From Falsiroseomonas sp. (lineage in GTDB: Bacteria > Pseudomonadota > Alphaproteobacteria > Acetobacterales > Acetobacteraceae): DNA of 63,387 nt. Both the position numbers and the translations under genes were made by a program. The DNA is taken from the NCBI RefSeq assembly GCF_030695085.1, contig NZ_JAUYTS010000126.1:1-63387 (forward strand), in the 5' to 3' direction. The notes beneath the pieces were generated by a model, which made no database searches, had not been told where the DNA came from, and worked only from the letters and a program-made list of their open reading frames with translations. Positions within the stretch are counted from its first letter, which is position 1; each line of letters begins with the position of its first letter. Positions 9,293 to 17,296 of this stretch are shown here, piece after piece.

Positions 9293-9619
9293 ATGGCCGA
9301 ACGCTTCCCCCTCTATCGCTACGAGACGCAGCACCCGGACGGCCCGGCGGAGGCCCGCTATTCCTTCGCGCCGATGGAAGGCGTGGGGTATGCCGGGCGC
9401 GGCAGCGCCACCAGCGCCGGCGATGCCGATACCCCCTCCACCGAGGCGCGCCCCGCCGGCCATGTGGAAGCCCCGGCCGGATCGCGGATCGTCAATGTCG
9501 AGCCGCCGACGCTCGAGGTGCCCGGCCGCGGCCAGGTGGATATCTCCGCCGTGGTCGGGGTGACCGATGGCGAGACCTCGGCGACGAGCGACGTGGTGCT
9601 CTGGCACCCGGCTGGATGA
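9293..9619 (+). CDS. Small hypothetical protein, 108 aa
   Basis: I do not recognise a family. The product starts [17 protein letters not shown], has an Ala/Gly/Ser-rich middle that is probably disordered, and ends in a short beta-rich stretch ([14 protein letters not shown], then [15 protein letters not shown]). There is no signal peptide or membrane segment. It lies 62 nt after the DUF1501 gene and 43 nt before queA on the same strand, so it could belong to either transcript. The frame and composition look coding, but no homologue can be named. Confidence 0.5.
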   Translation: MAERFPLYRYETQHPDGPAEARYSFAPMEGVGYAGRGSATSAGDADTPSTEARPAGHVEAPAGSRIVNVEPPTLEVPGRGQVDISAVVGVTDGETSATSDVVLWHPAG

Positions 9620-9662
9620 TCCAACTGGACAAGCCGGGCGGGTCGCGTCACATGCCGCGCCC

Positions 9663-10745
9663 ATGCCCGAGGCGCCCCCCCAACCCTCCCTCCGAACCGA
9701 GGATTTCGATTTCGCCCTTCCCGAAGGGCTGATCGCGCAGTCCCCGGTGCGACCGCGCGATGCGGCGCGGCTGCTGGTGGTGCGGGCGGATGGGGTGTCG
9801 GACCAGGGCGTGCTGGACCTGCCGGGGCTGCTGGAGCCGGGCGACGTGCTGGTGGTGAACGACACGCGCGTCATCCCGGCCCGGCTGAAGGCCCGCCGCG
9901 GCGAGGCGCGCATCGAGATCATGCTGAACCGCGCCGAGGGTGGCGGGCTGTGGCAGGCGCTGGTCCGCAATGCCCGGCGGCTGCGCGTCGGCGATGTGGT
10001 GGAGATCGAAGGCGCGCCCGGCTGCACCGCGCGCGTGGTGGAACGCCAGGAAGGCGGCTCCGCGCTGTTCGATTTCGGCCCGGACCAGGCAGCGCTGGCC
10101 GCGGCGCTGGAGATGGCCGGCGAGATCCCCCTGCCCCCCTATATCCAGCGCGAGGGCAAGCCGGGCGCGGAGGATGCGGCCGACTACCAGACCATCTTCG
10201 CGCGAAACCCCGGCGCCGTGGCGGCGCCGACCGCCAGCCTGCACTTCACCGACCGGCTACTGGCGGCGCTGGAGGCGCGCGGCATCACGCGGGTGCCGGT
10301 GACGCTGCATGTCGGCGCCGGCACCTTCCTGCCGGTGCGGGATGACGACCCGCGGGCCCATCGCATCCATCAGGAATGGTGCGAGATGCCGGAGGCCTCG
10401 GCGGCCGCCATCAACGCCGCGCGCGCCGCCGGCCGGCGCATCGTGGCGGTCGGCACCACCGCGCTCCGGACGCTGGAAAGCGCGGCGGGGGAGGATGGCA
10501 TGGTGGCGCCGTTCCGTGGCCTGACCGGCATCTACATCCTGCCCGGCCATCGCTTCCGCGCGGCGGATGCGCTGCTGACCAATTTTCACTTACCCAAATC
10601 GACGCTGCTGATGCTGGTCTCGGCCTTCGCCGGCACGCGCCGGATGCGCGCGGCGTATGCGCATGCGATCCGCGAGAACTACCGCTTCTTCTCCTATGGC
10701 GACGGCAGCCTGCTGTTCCGCTGCGACCAGGACTCTGCCGAATGA
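9663..10745 (+). CDS. queA: S-adenosylmethionine:tRNA ribosyltransferase-isomerase
   Basis: QueA transfers and rearranges the ribose of SAM onto preQ1 in tRNA to make epoxyqueuosine. The 360-residue product begins with the typical [24 protein letters not shown] region near residue 14. It contains [14 protein letters not shown] near residue 66, and the C-terminal signatures [14 protein letters not shown] and [19 protein letters not shown]. The ATG at 9663 gives the family start; longer upstream in-frame sequence is not family-like. It overlaps tgt by 4 nt (ATGA). First gene of the queuosine operon. Confidence 0.96.
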   Translation: MPEAPPQPSLRTEDFDFALPEGLIAQSPVRPRDAARLLVVRADGVSDQGVLDLPGLLEPGDVLVVNDTRVIPARLKARRGEARIEIMLNRAEGGGLWQALVRNARRLRVGDVVEIEGAPGCTARVVERQEGGSALFDFGPDQAALAAALEMAGEIPLPPYIQREGKPGAEDAADYQTIFARNPGAVAAPTASLHFTDRLLAALEARGITRVPVTLHVGAGTFLPVRDDDPRAHRIHQEWCEMPEASAAAINAARAAGRRIVAVGTTALRTLESAAGEDGMVAPFRGLTGIYILPGHRFRAADALLTNFHLPKSTLLMLVSAFAGTRRMRAAYAHAIRENYRFFSYGDGSLLFRCDQDSAE

Positions 10746-11911
10746 CCCTGCATTGGAAGATGGCAGCGCGCGACGGCGCGGCGCGGGCTGGCGTGCTGCA
10801 TACCGCGCATGGCGAGGTGCAAACGCCGGTCTTCATGCCGGTCGGCACCGCCGGCACGGTGAAGGCGATGACCGCCGATTCCGTGCGGGCAACGGGTGCG
10901 CGCATGGTGCTCGGCAACACCTACCACCTGATGCTGCGGCCGGGGGCGGAACGCGTGGCCCGCCTCGGCGGGCTGCACAAGATGATGGACTGGCACGGAC
11001 CGATCCTGACGGATTCCGGCGGCTTCCAGGTGATGTCCCTGTCCGGCCTGCGGAAGCTGGATGCGGATGGCGTGACCTTCCAGAGCCATATCGACGGCTC
11101 GAAGCACCGCATCACCCCCGAACGCAGCGTCGAGATCCAGAACCTGCTGGGGGCTGACGTCACCATGTGCTTCGACGAATGCACCCCCTTCCCCGCCACC
11201 CACGACCAGGCCGCCGACAGCATGCGCCTGTCGATGCGTTGGGCCGCGCGGTCGCGCCAGGCCTTCGTGGCGCGGGAGGGGCATGGGCTGTTCGGCATCG
11301 TCCAGGGCAGCGTCTTCGAGGATCTGCGACGCGAAAGCGTGGCCGCGCTGACCGCGATCGGCTTCGAGGGCTACGCCATTGGCGGCCTCGCGGTGGGCGA
11401 GGGCCAGGCGGAGATGCTGCGCGTGCTGGATTTCACCGCGCCTATGCTGCCGCAGGATGCCCCGCGCTATTTGATGGGGGTGGGCACGCCGTCGGACCTG
11501 ATCGAATCGGTTCGGCGTGGCGTCGATATGTTCGACTGCGTGATCCCGACGCGCTCCGGCCGCACCGGGCGGGCCTATACCAGCCGCGGCGTGCTGAACA
11601 TGCGGAACGCAAGGCACGCCGAGGATACCCGGCCGCTGGACCCCGATTGCGACTGCCCCGCCTGCCGCAACCATTCGCGCGCCTATCTGCACCATCTGAT
11701 CAAGGCGGAGGAGATGCTCGGCCCGATGCTGCTGACCTGGCACAATATCCGCTACTACCAGACCCTGATGACCCGGCTGCGGACGGCGATCCTGGAAGGC
11801 CGCTTCGAGGCCGAGGCGACGGCGATCGAGGCCGGCTGGGCTGCGAGCACCGACGAGCTCTCCTCGCCCCCTGCCCGCCCCGCTGCTATAGCGCCGGCCA
11901 ACCAAGGCTAG
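10742..11911 (+). CDS. tgt: tRNA-guanine transglycosylase
   Basis: Tgt swaps guanine-34 in GUN anticodons for preQ1. The 389-residue product has the expected catalytic region [17 protein letters not shown] near residue 90, DECTPFPA near residue 143, GGLAVGEG for base recognition near residue 218, and the zinc site [17 protein letters not shown] near residues 303-319. The start lies in the queA stop, which indicates coupling. The C-terminal 25 residues are Ala/Pro-rich and variable. It is followed by queF after 13 nt. Confidence 0.97.
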   Translation: MTLHWKMAARDGAARAGVLHTAHGEVQTPVFMPVGTAGTVKAMTADSVRATGARMVLGNTYHLMLRPGAERVARLGGLHKMMDWHGPILTDSGGFQVMSLSGLRKLDADGVTFQSHIDGSKHRITPERSVEIQNLLGADVTMCFDECTPFPATHDQAADSMRLSMRWAARSRQAFVAREGHGLFGIVQGSVFEDLRRESVAALTAIGFEGYAIGGLAVGEGQAEMLRVLDFTAPMLPQDAPRYLMGVGTPSDLIESVRRGVDMFDCVIPTRSGRTGRAYTSRGVLNMRNARHAEDTRPLDPDCDCPACRNHSRAYLHHLIKAEEMLGPMLLTWHNIRYYQTLMTRLRTAILEGRFEAEATAIEAGWAASTDELSSPPARPAAIAPANQG

Positions 11912-11924
11912 CGGAACACAGGCG

Positions 11925-12401
11925 GTGACCGAACCCTCGATTTCCACCGATACCAGCGGGCTGACCCTGCTCGGCCGCCAGGCCGGCGCGCCGGACAACC
12001 CGGATGCGGCGGTGCTGGAACGGGTGCCCAACCCGCATCCCGGCACGCGCTATTGCGTACGCTTCACCGCGCCGGAATTCACCTCGCTCTGCCCGATGAC
12101 CGGCCAGCCGGATTTCGCGCATCTGGTGATCGACTACATCCCCGGCGACTGGCTGGTGGAGAGCAAGTCGCTGAAGCTGTACCTCACCGCATTTCGCAAC
12201 CACGGGGCCTTCCATGAATCCTGCACCGTGGGCATCGCCAGGCGGCTGATCGACGAGTTGGCGCCCGAGTGGCTGCGGATCGGTGGCTACTGGTATCCGC
12301 GCGGCGGCATCCCGATCGACGTGTTTTTCCAGTCCGGCGAAGCCCCGGCGGGGGTCTGGATCCCGGCCCAGGACGTGCCTGGGTACCGTGGCCGCGGCTA
12401 G
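11925..12401 (+). CDS. queF: NADPH-dependent 7-cyano-7-deazaguanine reductase (QueF)
   Basis: QueF reduces the nitrile of preQ0 to the amine preQ1. The 158-residue product is the short, unimodular type. It has the catalytic cysteine in [15 protein letters not shown] (about residue 50) and the NADPH-binding QueF motif [14 protein letters not shown] near residue 77. The start codon is GTG. It lies between tgt and queG in one direction with tight spacing, so it belongs to the same queuosine transcript. Confidence 0.96.
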   Translation: MTEPSISTDTSGLTLLGRQAGAPDNPDAAVLERVPNPHPGTRYCVRFTAPEFTSLCPMTGQPDFAHLVIDYIPGDWLVESKSLKLYLTAFRNHGAFHESCTVGIARRLIDELAPEWLRIGGYWYPRGGIPIDVFFQSGEAPAGVWIPAQDVPGYRGRG

Positions 12402-12411
12402 CGGCAAGGGG

Positions 12412-13446
12412 ATGGGGAGCGCGGGTGAGGAGATCCGCGCCGAGGCTTTGCGCCTCGGCTTCGATGCGGTGGGCTTCGCCCGCGCCCATCTGGCGCCTGA
12501 GGCGCGCGAGCGGCTCGGCCGTTTCCTGGCGGAAGGCCAGCATGGCGACATGGGCTGGATGGAGGCGCGCGCCGAACAGCGCGCCCACCCCCGCGCGCTG
12601 TGGCCGGAGGCGGTTTCGGTCATTTCGCTCGGCCTGAACTACGGGCCGGAAACGGACCCGATGGAAAGCCTCGCCTGGCGCGACCGCGGCACCATCAGCG
12701 TCTATGCCCGCAACCGGGACTACCACGACATCGTCAAGAAGCGGCTGAAGGCGCTCGGCCAGTTCATGGCGCATCGCTTCAAGGGTCAGCCGCTGAAGGT
12801 CTTCGTCGATACCGCGCCGGTTATGGAAAAGCCGCTGGCGCAGCAGGCGGGGCTGGGCTGGCAGGGCAAGCACACCAATCTGGTTTCTCGCAGCCATGGG
12901 TCCTGGCTGTTCCTCGGCGAGATCTTCACCACGCTGGACCTGGCGCCGGATGTGGCGGAGCGCGACCATTGCGGGTCGTGCCGGGCCTGCCTGGATGTCT
13001 GCCCGACCGATGCCTTCCCCGCGCCCTATCGCCTCGATGCGCGGCGCTGCATTTCCTACCTCACCATCGAGCATCGCGGGCCGATCCCCGCCGATCTGCG
13101 CCCGCTGATGGGCAACCGCATCTATGGCTGCGACGACTGCCTTGCCGTCTGCCCCTGGAACAAATTTGCTCGAATTCATGAGGAGCCTGGCCTGCTGCCA
13201 CGCGCCGAGCTGACCGCGCCGCGCCTGGCGGAATTGGCGACGCTGGATGATGCGGGATTCCGCGCAAAATTCAGCGGCAGCCCGATCAAGCGCATCGGCC
13301 GCGACCGTTTCGTGCGCAACGTGCTGGTCGCCATTGGCAATTCCGCCGATGCGTCGCTGCACCCCGTGGCGCAGGCGCTATGCGCGGACGTGGATGAAAC
13401 GGTGGCGGATTGCGCCCGCTGGGCGGCTGAAAGGCTCGTTGCATGA
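12412..13446 (+). CDS. queG: Epoxyqueuosine reductase (QueG)
   Basis: QueG is a cobalamin and iron-sulfur enzyme that reduces epoxyqueuosine to queuosine, the last step of the pathway. The 344-residue product carries both 4Fe-4S clusters: [16 protein letters not shown] near residues 186-201 and [16 protein letters not shown] near residues 239-254. The typical N-terminal domain has YGPETDP and the DYH region, and a HEAT-like C-terminal tail includes [19 protein letters not shown]. The ATG at 12412 is preferred over upstream frame extension because family similarity begins at [13 protein letters not shown]. It overlaps queC by 4 nt. Confidence 0.95.
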   Translation: MGSAGEEIRAEALRLGFDAVGFARAHLAPEARERLGRFLAEGQHGDMGWMEARAEQRAHPRALWPEAVSVISLGLNYGPETDPMESLAWRDRGTISVYARNRDYHDIVKKRLKALGQFMAHRFKGQPLKVFVDTAPVMEKPLAQQAGLGWQGKHTNLVSRSHGSWLFLGEIFTTLDLAPDVAERDHCGSCRACLDVCPTDAFPAPYRLDARRCISYLTIEHRGPIPADLRPLMGNRIYGCDDCLAVCPWNKFARIHEEPGLLPRAELTAPRLAELATLDDAGFRAKFSGSPIKRIGRDRFVRNVLVAIGNSADASLHPVAQALCADVDETVADCARWAAERLVA

Positions 13447-14135
13447 GGGATGATGCCGCGCTGGTGCTGTTCAGCGGCGGGCAGGACAGCGCCACCTGCC
13501 TCGCCTGGGCGCTGGACCGCTTCGGCCATGTGGAGACGCTCGGCTTCGACTACGCCCAGCGCCATGTGATCGAGCTGGAAACCCGCGCCGCGATGCGGGA
13601 CGCGCTGTGCCGCGATGCGGGCTGGGCCGCGAAGCTCGGCCCCGACCATGTGCTGGACCTGCGCGCATTGGGTGGCATCAGCGAGACTTCGCTGACCCGC
13701 GACGTCGCCATCGAGATGGAGACGGGCGGCCTGCCCAATACCTTCGTGCCCGGCCGCAACCTGATTTTCCTGACCTTTGCCGCCGCGCTCGCCTATCGCC
13801 GGGGCATCAGGAACATCGTCACGGGCGTCTGCGAGACCGATTACTCCGGCTATCCGGACTGCCGGGACGACACCATCAAGGCGCTGCAGGTCGCCATCAA
13901 CCTCGGCATGGAGCGCCGCTTCGTGCTGCACACGCCGCTGATGTGGCGCGACAAGGCGGCGACCTGGGAACTGGCGGAGAAGCTGGGCGGGCCGGCGCTG
14001 ATCGACTCGATCAGGACCGTGACGCATTCCTGCTACCTCGGCGACCGGACGCCGCATGAATGGGGTGCGGGCTGCGGCACCTGCCCGGCCTGCGAATTGC
14101 GCGCCGCGGGATGGAGAAAATATCAGTGCAAGTAG
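13443..14135 (+). CDS. queC: 7-cyano-7-deazaguanine synthase
   Basis: QueC uses ATP and ammonia to turn 7-carboxy-7-deazaguanine into preQ0. The 230-residue product has the PP-loop [16 protein letters not shown] (residues 9-24), [21 protein letters not shown] near residue 100, [17 protein letters not shown] near residue 122, and the zinc-binding cysteines [10 protein letters not shown] near residue 216. The ATG overlaps the queG stop. queD, queE and folE are not in this window, so the early steps must be encoded elsewhere. Confidence 0.96.
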   Translation: MRDDAALVLFSGGQDSATCLAWALDRFGHVETLGFDYAQRHVIELETRAAMRDALCRDAGWAAKLGPDHVLDLRALGGISETSLTRDVAIEMETGGLPNTFVPGRNLIFLTFAAALAYRRGIRNIVTGVCETDYSGYPDCRDDTIKALQVAINLGMERRFVLHTPLMWRDKAATWELAEKLGGPALIDSIRTVTHSCYLGDRTPHEWGAGCGTCPACELRAAGWRKYQCK

Positions 14136-14145
14136 CACCCTCAAT

Positions 14146-14192
14146 CGTGCCGCAGGCACGCCAAAGGCATGACGGGCGCGGCCTTTGGCCGC
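14146..14192 (+). promoter_or_regulatory. Alternative hairpins between queC and VUT gene
   Basis: Three inverted repeats lie in the 103-nt queC-VUT gap. The first is a 6-bp hairpin (14146-14151 with 14155-14160). The second is an 8-bp pair (14161-14168 with 14181-14188). The third is a 6-bp hairpin (14178-14183 with 14187-14192). The second and third share bases and cannot form together, which is the layout of an attenuator or simple riboswitch. There is no T-run. Regulation is inference only. Confidence 0.4.
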
Positions 14193-14238
14193 CCGGCGCA
14201 CAAGGCCGGCCGGCAGCCACCAATCCCAGGACATTCGC

Positions 14239-14808
14239 ATGACCGGCCGCCAGCAAGGCTTCCTGTTCCTCGCCGGCTTCGCGCTGTGCATCCCCGCGGC
14301 CAATTGGCTGATCGGCAATGTCGGCACCTATTGCGTGCCGCAGGGGCCCTGCCTGATTCCCGTCGCGCCCGGCATCATGGCGCCCTCCGGCGTGCTGATG
14401 ATCGGCCTGGCGCTGGTGCTGCGGGACCTGGTGCAGCGGCGGCTTGGCGTGCGTTGGGGCTTCGGCGCCATCCTGGCCGGCACGGCGCTGTCCGCCCTGG
14501 TGGCACCGCCATCGCTGGTCCTCGCCTCGGCCGTGGCGTTCCTGCTTTCGGAAACGGCGGATATGGCCGTCTATACGCCGTTGCAGCGGCGCGGGCTGGT
14601 GCGGGCGGTGCTGGCGAGCAGCCTGGTCGGGCTGGTGATCGACAGCGCCATCTTCCTCTGGCTCGCCTTCGGCAATCTGGACCTGCTGCCGGGCCAGGTG
14701 CTGGGCAAGCTGTGGATGGTGCTGGCGGCGCTGCCGCTGGTGCATTGGCTGCGGCGCCGGGACACGGCGCGGGGCCTGCGGCCGGATGGCGCACCGGGCC
14801 TGGCATGA
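14239..14808 (+). CDS. VUT-family membrane protein, possible queuosine-precursor transporter
   Basis: The 189-residue product has about five to six membrane segments and the VUT-family-like stretch APSGVLMIGLALVLRDLVQRRLG (about residues 51-73). YhhQ-type members of this family import preQ0/preQ1. Its place directly after queC in a queuosine cluster supports that role here. The N-terminus (FLFLAGFALCIPAANWLIGN) is the first membrane segment. An AGGA ribosome site precedes the ATG at 14239. Its stop overlaps the next gene by 4 nt. The family call is by recognition; the substrate is inferred from context. Confidence 0.75.
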   Translation: MTGRQQGFLFLAGFALCIPAANWLIGNVGTYCVPQGPCLIPVAPGIMAPSGVLMIGLALVLRDLVQRRLGVRWGFGAILAGTALSALVAPPSLVLASAVAFLLSETADMAVYTPLQRRGLVRAVLASSLVGLVIDSAIFLWLAFGNLDLLPGQVLGKLWMVLAALPLVHWLRRRDTARGLRPDGAPGLA

Positions 14809-15323
14809 CCGCCGGCGCCGCGACCCCGGTGCTGGAGACGCCGCGCCTGCGGCTGCGCCCCCATGTCGCGGCGGATTTCGAGGCGCTGGCCGCCCTGTGG
14901 GCCGATCCGGAGGTCACCCGCCATATCGGCGGCCGGCCCTCCACGCGGGAGGAAAGCTGGGCGCGGTTGCTGCGCTATGCCGGGCTCTGGCGGCTTTGCG
15001 GCTTCGGCTACTGGGCGGTGGAGGATAGGGCGACCGGCCGGTTTCTCGGCGATCTCGGCTTCGCCGATTTCCAGCGCGCCATGGACCCGCCGGCGCCCGC
15101 GCTGCCCGAGATCGGCTGGGTCCTGGCGCCGCACGCCCAGGGGCGCGGCTTGGCGACGGAGGGGGCGGCGGCCGCACTGGCCTGGCTCGCCCGCCCCTGC
15201 TTCTGCATCATCGCCCCGGCCCATGCCGGGTCCCTGCGCGTGGCGACCAAGCTTGGCTTCCGGCAGCAGGGGCTGGCCCGCTACCGGGAGGATGCGGTGG
15301 CGGTGCTGGTGCGGGAGGGCTGA
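14805..15323 (+). CDS. GNAT-family N-acetyltransferase (RimJ/RimL type)
   Basis: The 172-residue product begins ETPRLRLRPHVAADFEALAALWADPEV, the common opening of RimJ/RimL-like GNAT enzymes. It has the acetyl-CoA-binding APHAQGRGLATEGAAAAL near residue 105 and ends with the usual AHAGSLRVATKLGFRQQG block. Such proteins acetylate protein N-termini, antibiotics or small amines, and the substrate is not predictable. It starts within the stop of the VUT gene (ATGA), so it is the last gene of the queuosine transcript and may simply be a passenger. Confidence 0.9.
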   Translation: MTAGAATPVLETPRLRLRPHVAADFEALAALWADPEVTRHIGGRPSTREESWARLLRYAGLWRLCGFGYWAVEDRATGRFLGDLGFADFQRAMDPPAPALPEIGWVLAPHAQGRGLATEGAAAALAWLARPCFCIIAPAHAGSLRVATKLGFRQQGLARYREDAVAVLVREG

Positions 15324-15340
15324 ACCCCCCCCGCGCCACC

Positions 15341-16309
15341 TCAATCCGGCTGGATGTTGGCGGCGCGCACCAGCGCCCCCCAGGTTTCCACCTGCCCCTG
15401 GAAGAAGGTGCCGCATTCGGCGGGCGAGGACAGCACAAGGCGGGCCTGCTGCGTCTCCGTCATCACCGTCCGGGCGCGTTCCTCGGACAGCGTCTCACGC
15501 AAGGCGGTGTTCATGCGGTTGACCAGCTCCGCCGGCGTGCCGCGCGGGGCGAAGACGGCCCACCAGGCCTCGGCCTCCATGCCCGGGAACCCGGCCTCGG
15601 CGGCGGTCTGGGTGTCCGCAAGGCGGGACAGGCGCTGCGGGCCGAATTGCAGCAGCGGGCGCAGCGATCCGCCGGAGATATGCGGCAGCATCAGCGCGGC
15701 GCTGCCGATCATCATGTCCACATGGCCGGCGACCGCATCATTCACCGCCAGGCCACCGCTGCGATAGGGCACATGCGTGATCCGGATGCCGGCCTTCTCC
15801 GCCAGCCGGATCATGGAAAGATGCCCGATCGTGCCATTGCCGGTGGAGCCGTAGGAGACCGCATCCGGCCGCGCCTTCGCCGCTGCCACCACATCCGCCA
15901 TGGTCTGGAACGGCTTGTCCGGCCGCGTCGCCACCGCATAGGGCGAGCCGCCGATATGCATGACCGGGTCGAGGTCCTTCAGCACATCGAAGGGCGGGTT
16001 GCGCAGCAGGGCCGGGATGGTGGCGTGGCTGTCGAAGGTCAGCAGCCAGGTCTGCCCATCCGGCCGCGCCTTGGCGACGATATCCGCCCCGATGGAGCCC
16101 GCGGCGCCGGAGCGGTTTTCCACCAGCACCGTGGCGCCAAGCCGCTGCTGCAAGCCTGGCGAGACCAGCCGCGCCACCGAATCCGTGGACCCGCCCGGGC
16201 CGAAGGGCACGACGATCCGGATGGTGGAGGTCTGCGCGCGGGCCAGGTTGGGCGCGGCCAGCAGGGCGGCCATGGCGCCGAGCCCGGCACGGCGGGTGAT
16301 CTGGGTCAT
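15341..16309 (-). CDS. Bug-family (TctC) substrate-binding protein, orphan
   Basis: The 322-residue periplasmic receptor has the export signal ITRRAGLGAMAALLAAPNLARAQ, then RIVVPFGPGGSTDSVARLV, ENRSGAAGSIGADIVAKARPDG, and the rest of a full Bug protein. A GGGAGGAA ribosome site precedes the ATG. No tctA or tctB lies in the operon, so it must share membrane subunits encoded elsewhere or act as a sensor. It is the last gene of a minus-strand run that includes the molybdenum hydroxylase, which suggests its ligand is linked to that pathway. Confidence 0.92.
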   Translation of the reverse strand: MTQITRRAGLGAMAALLAAPNLARAQTSTIRIVVPFGPGGSTDSVARLVSPGLQQRLGATVLVENRSGAAGSIGADIVAKARPDGQTWLLTFDSHATIPALLRNPPFDVLKDLDPVMHIGGSPYAVATRPDKPFQTMADVVAAAKARPDAVSYGSTGNGTIGHLSMIRLAEKAGIRITHVPYRSGGLAVNDAVAGHVDMMIGSAALMLPHISGGSLRPLLQFGPQRLSRLADTQTAAEAGFPGMEAEAWWAVFAPRGTPAELVNRMNTALRETLSEERARTVMTETQQARLVLSSPAECGTFFQGQVETWGALVRAANIQPD

Positions 16310-16339
16310 TCTTGTTTTCCTCCCATTTCGCAGCGGCCT

Positions 16340-17296
16340 TCAGGTGCCGTGCGTGGTCTTGTCGAACAACTCCTCCACCGCAACGGCCTGTGCCGTCAAC
16401 CCATCGGCCTTGGCATAGCGGCACATGGCATCCAGTTCCGCCCGGTTGCGGGTGAAGCCGTAGGGCCAGGGGTCGCCGCCCAGCATCGCCGTCTGCGCCG
16501 CCGCTTCCGCCACGATCCAGGGCAACGAGACGCGCAGGAAATTGCCCATGCTGAGGTCCGCCACCGCCTGGTCCTTGGCCGCGGTGAAGGCATGGTGCAC
16601 GGCCATGGCCAGCCCCGGGCGATCCTCCACCAGGCTGCGGCGGATGGCGATGCAATGCATGATCGGGAAGAAGCCGGTGGCGCGGCAGTAGGATTCCTCC
16701 TCCGTCCGGCTGTTGGGGAACAGCCGCGCCACCGGGGCGCTGCCATCCAGGAAGCAGGCGGGCGGGCGCGGGCCGATGAAGGCGTCGATGCGGCCCTCCG
16801 CCAGCATCGTCTCCAGCGTCTCCCCCTCCCCGATCACCTGCATGTCGATCTCGGGCGGCAGCGACAGCGGCGTGCGTTCCCCGGCCGAGCGCCAGGAGAT
16901 GCTGGACATCGACACGCCGTAGTAGGTCCGCATCATGCCGCGCACCCACATCGCCGCGGTCTGCTGGTATTCCGGCACGCCGACGGTCCGCCCGGTCAGG
17001 TCCTTCGGCCCGGTGATGCCCCGGTCCGTGCGGATATAGATGGCCGAATGCCGGAAGGCGCGGGAGGGAAACACCGGCACGCCGATATACTGGCTGTCAC
17101 CCCGCGCCACGGACAGGATGTGGCTGGCCATGGAGAGTTCGGTGATGTCGTAGCGCGCCTCCCGCATCGCGATGCGGAACAGCTCCTCCGGCTCCCCGGC
17201 CGTCGCCACGATCTCCTGGCCCTCGACGGCGATGCGGCCATCCAGAATCGGCTGGGTGCGGTCGCTGCGGGTGCAGGCAAGGGTCAGTTTGGGCAT
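16340..17296 (-). CDS. Periplasmic-binding-fold protein, 4,5-dihydroxyphthalate decarboxylase-like
   Basis: The 318-residue product resembles the Pht5/NMT1-like family: it opens LTLACTRSDRTQPILDGRIAVEG, has YDITELSMASHILSVARGD near residue 50, and GRTVGVPEYQQTAAMWVRGMM near residue 102. Members are often annotated as 4,5-dihydroxyphthalate decarboxylase, yet the fold is that of ABC-transporter binding proteins. There is no signal peptide here, which argues for a cytoplasmic enzyme rather than a receptor. It starts inside the end of the molybdenum hydroxylase gene (13-nt overlap). Aromatic-acid decarboxylation is plausible but unproven. Confidence 0.75.
   Translation of the reverse strand: MPKLTLACTRSDRTQPILDGRIAVEGQEIVATAGEPEELFRIAMREARYDITELSMASHILSVARGDSQYIGVPVFPSRAFRHSAIYIRTDRGITGPKDLTGRTVGVPEYQQTAAMWVRGMMRTYYGVSMSSISWRSAGERTPLSLPPEIDMQVIGEGETLETMLAEGRIDAFIGPRPPACFLDGSAPVARLFPNSRTEEESYCRATGFFPIMHCIAIRRSLVEDRPGLAMAVHHAFTAAKDQAVADLSMGNFLRVSLPWIVAEAAAQTAMLGGDPWPYGFTRNRAELDAMCRYAKADGLTAQAVAVEELFDKTTHGT

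Noticed and set aside
14136..14238. preQ1 riboswitch of a known class before the VUT gene
   Set aside because: Competing hairpins are present, but the short stem with an A-rich tail characteristic of preQ1-I, and the layouts of other classes, are not visible. Reported instead as an unassigned structure.
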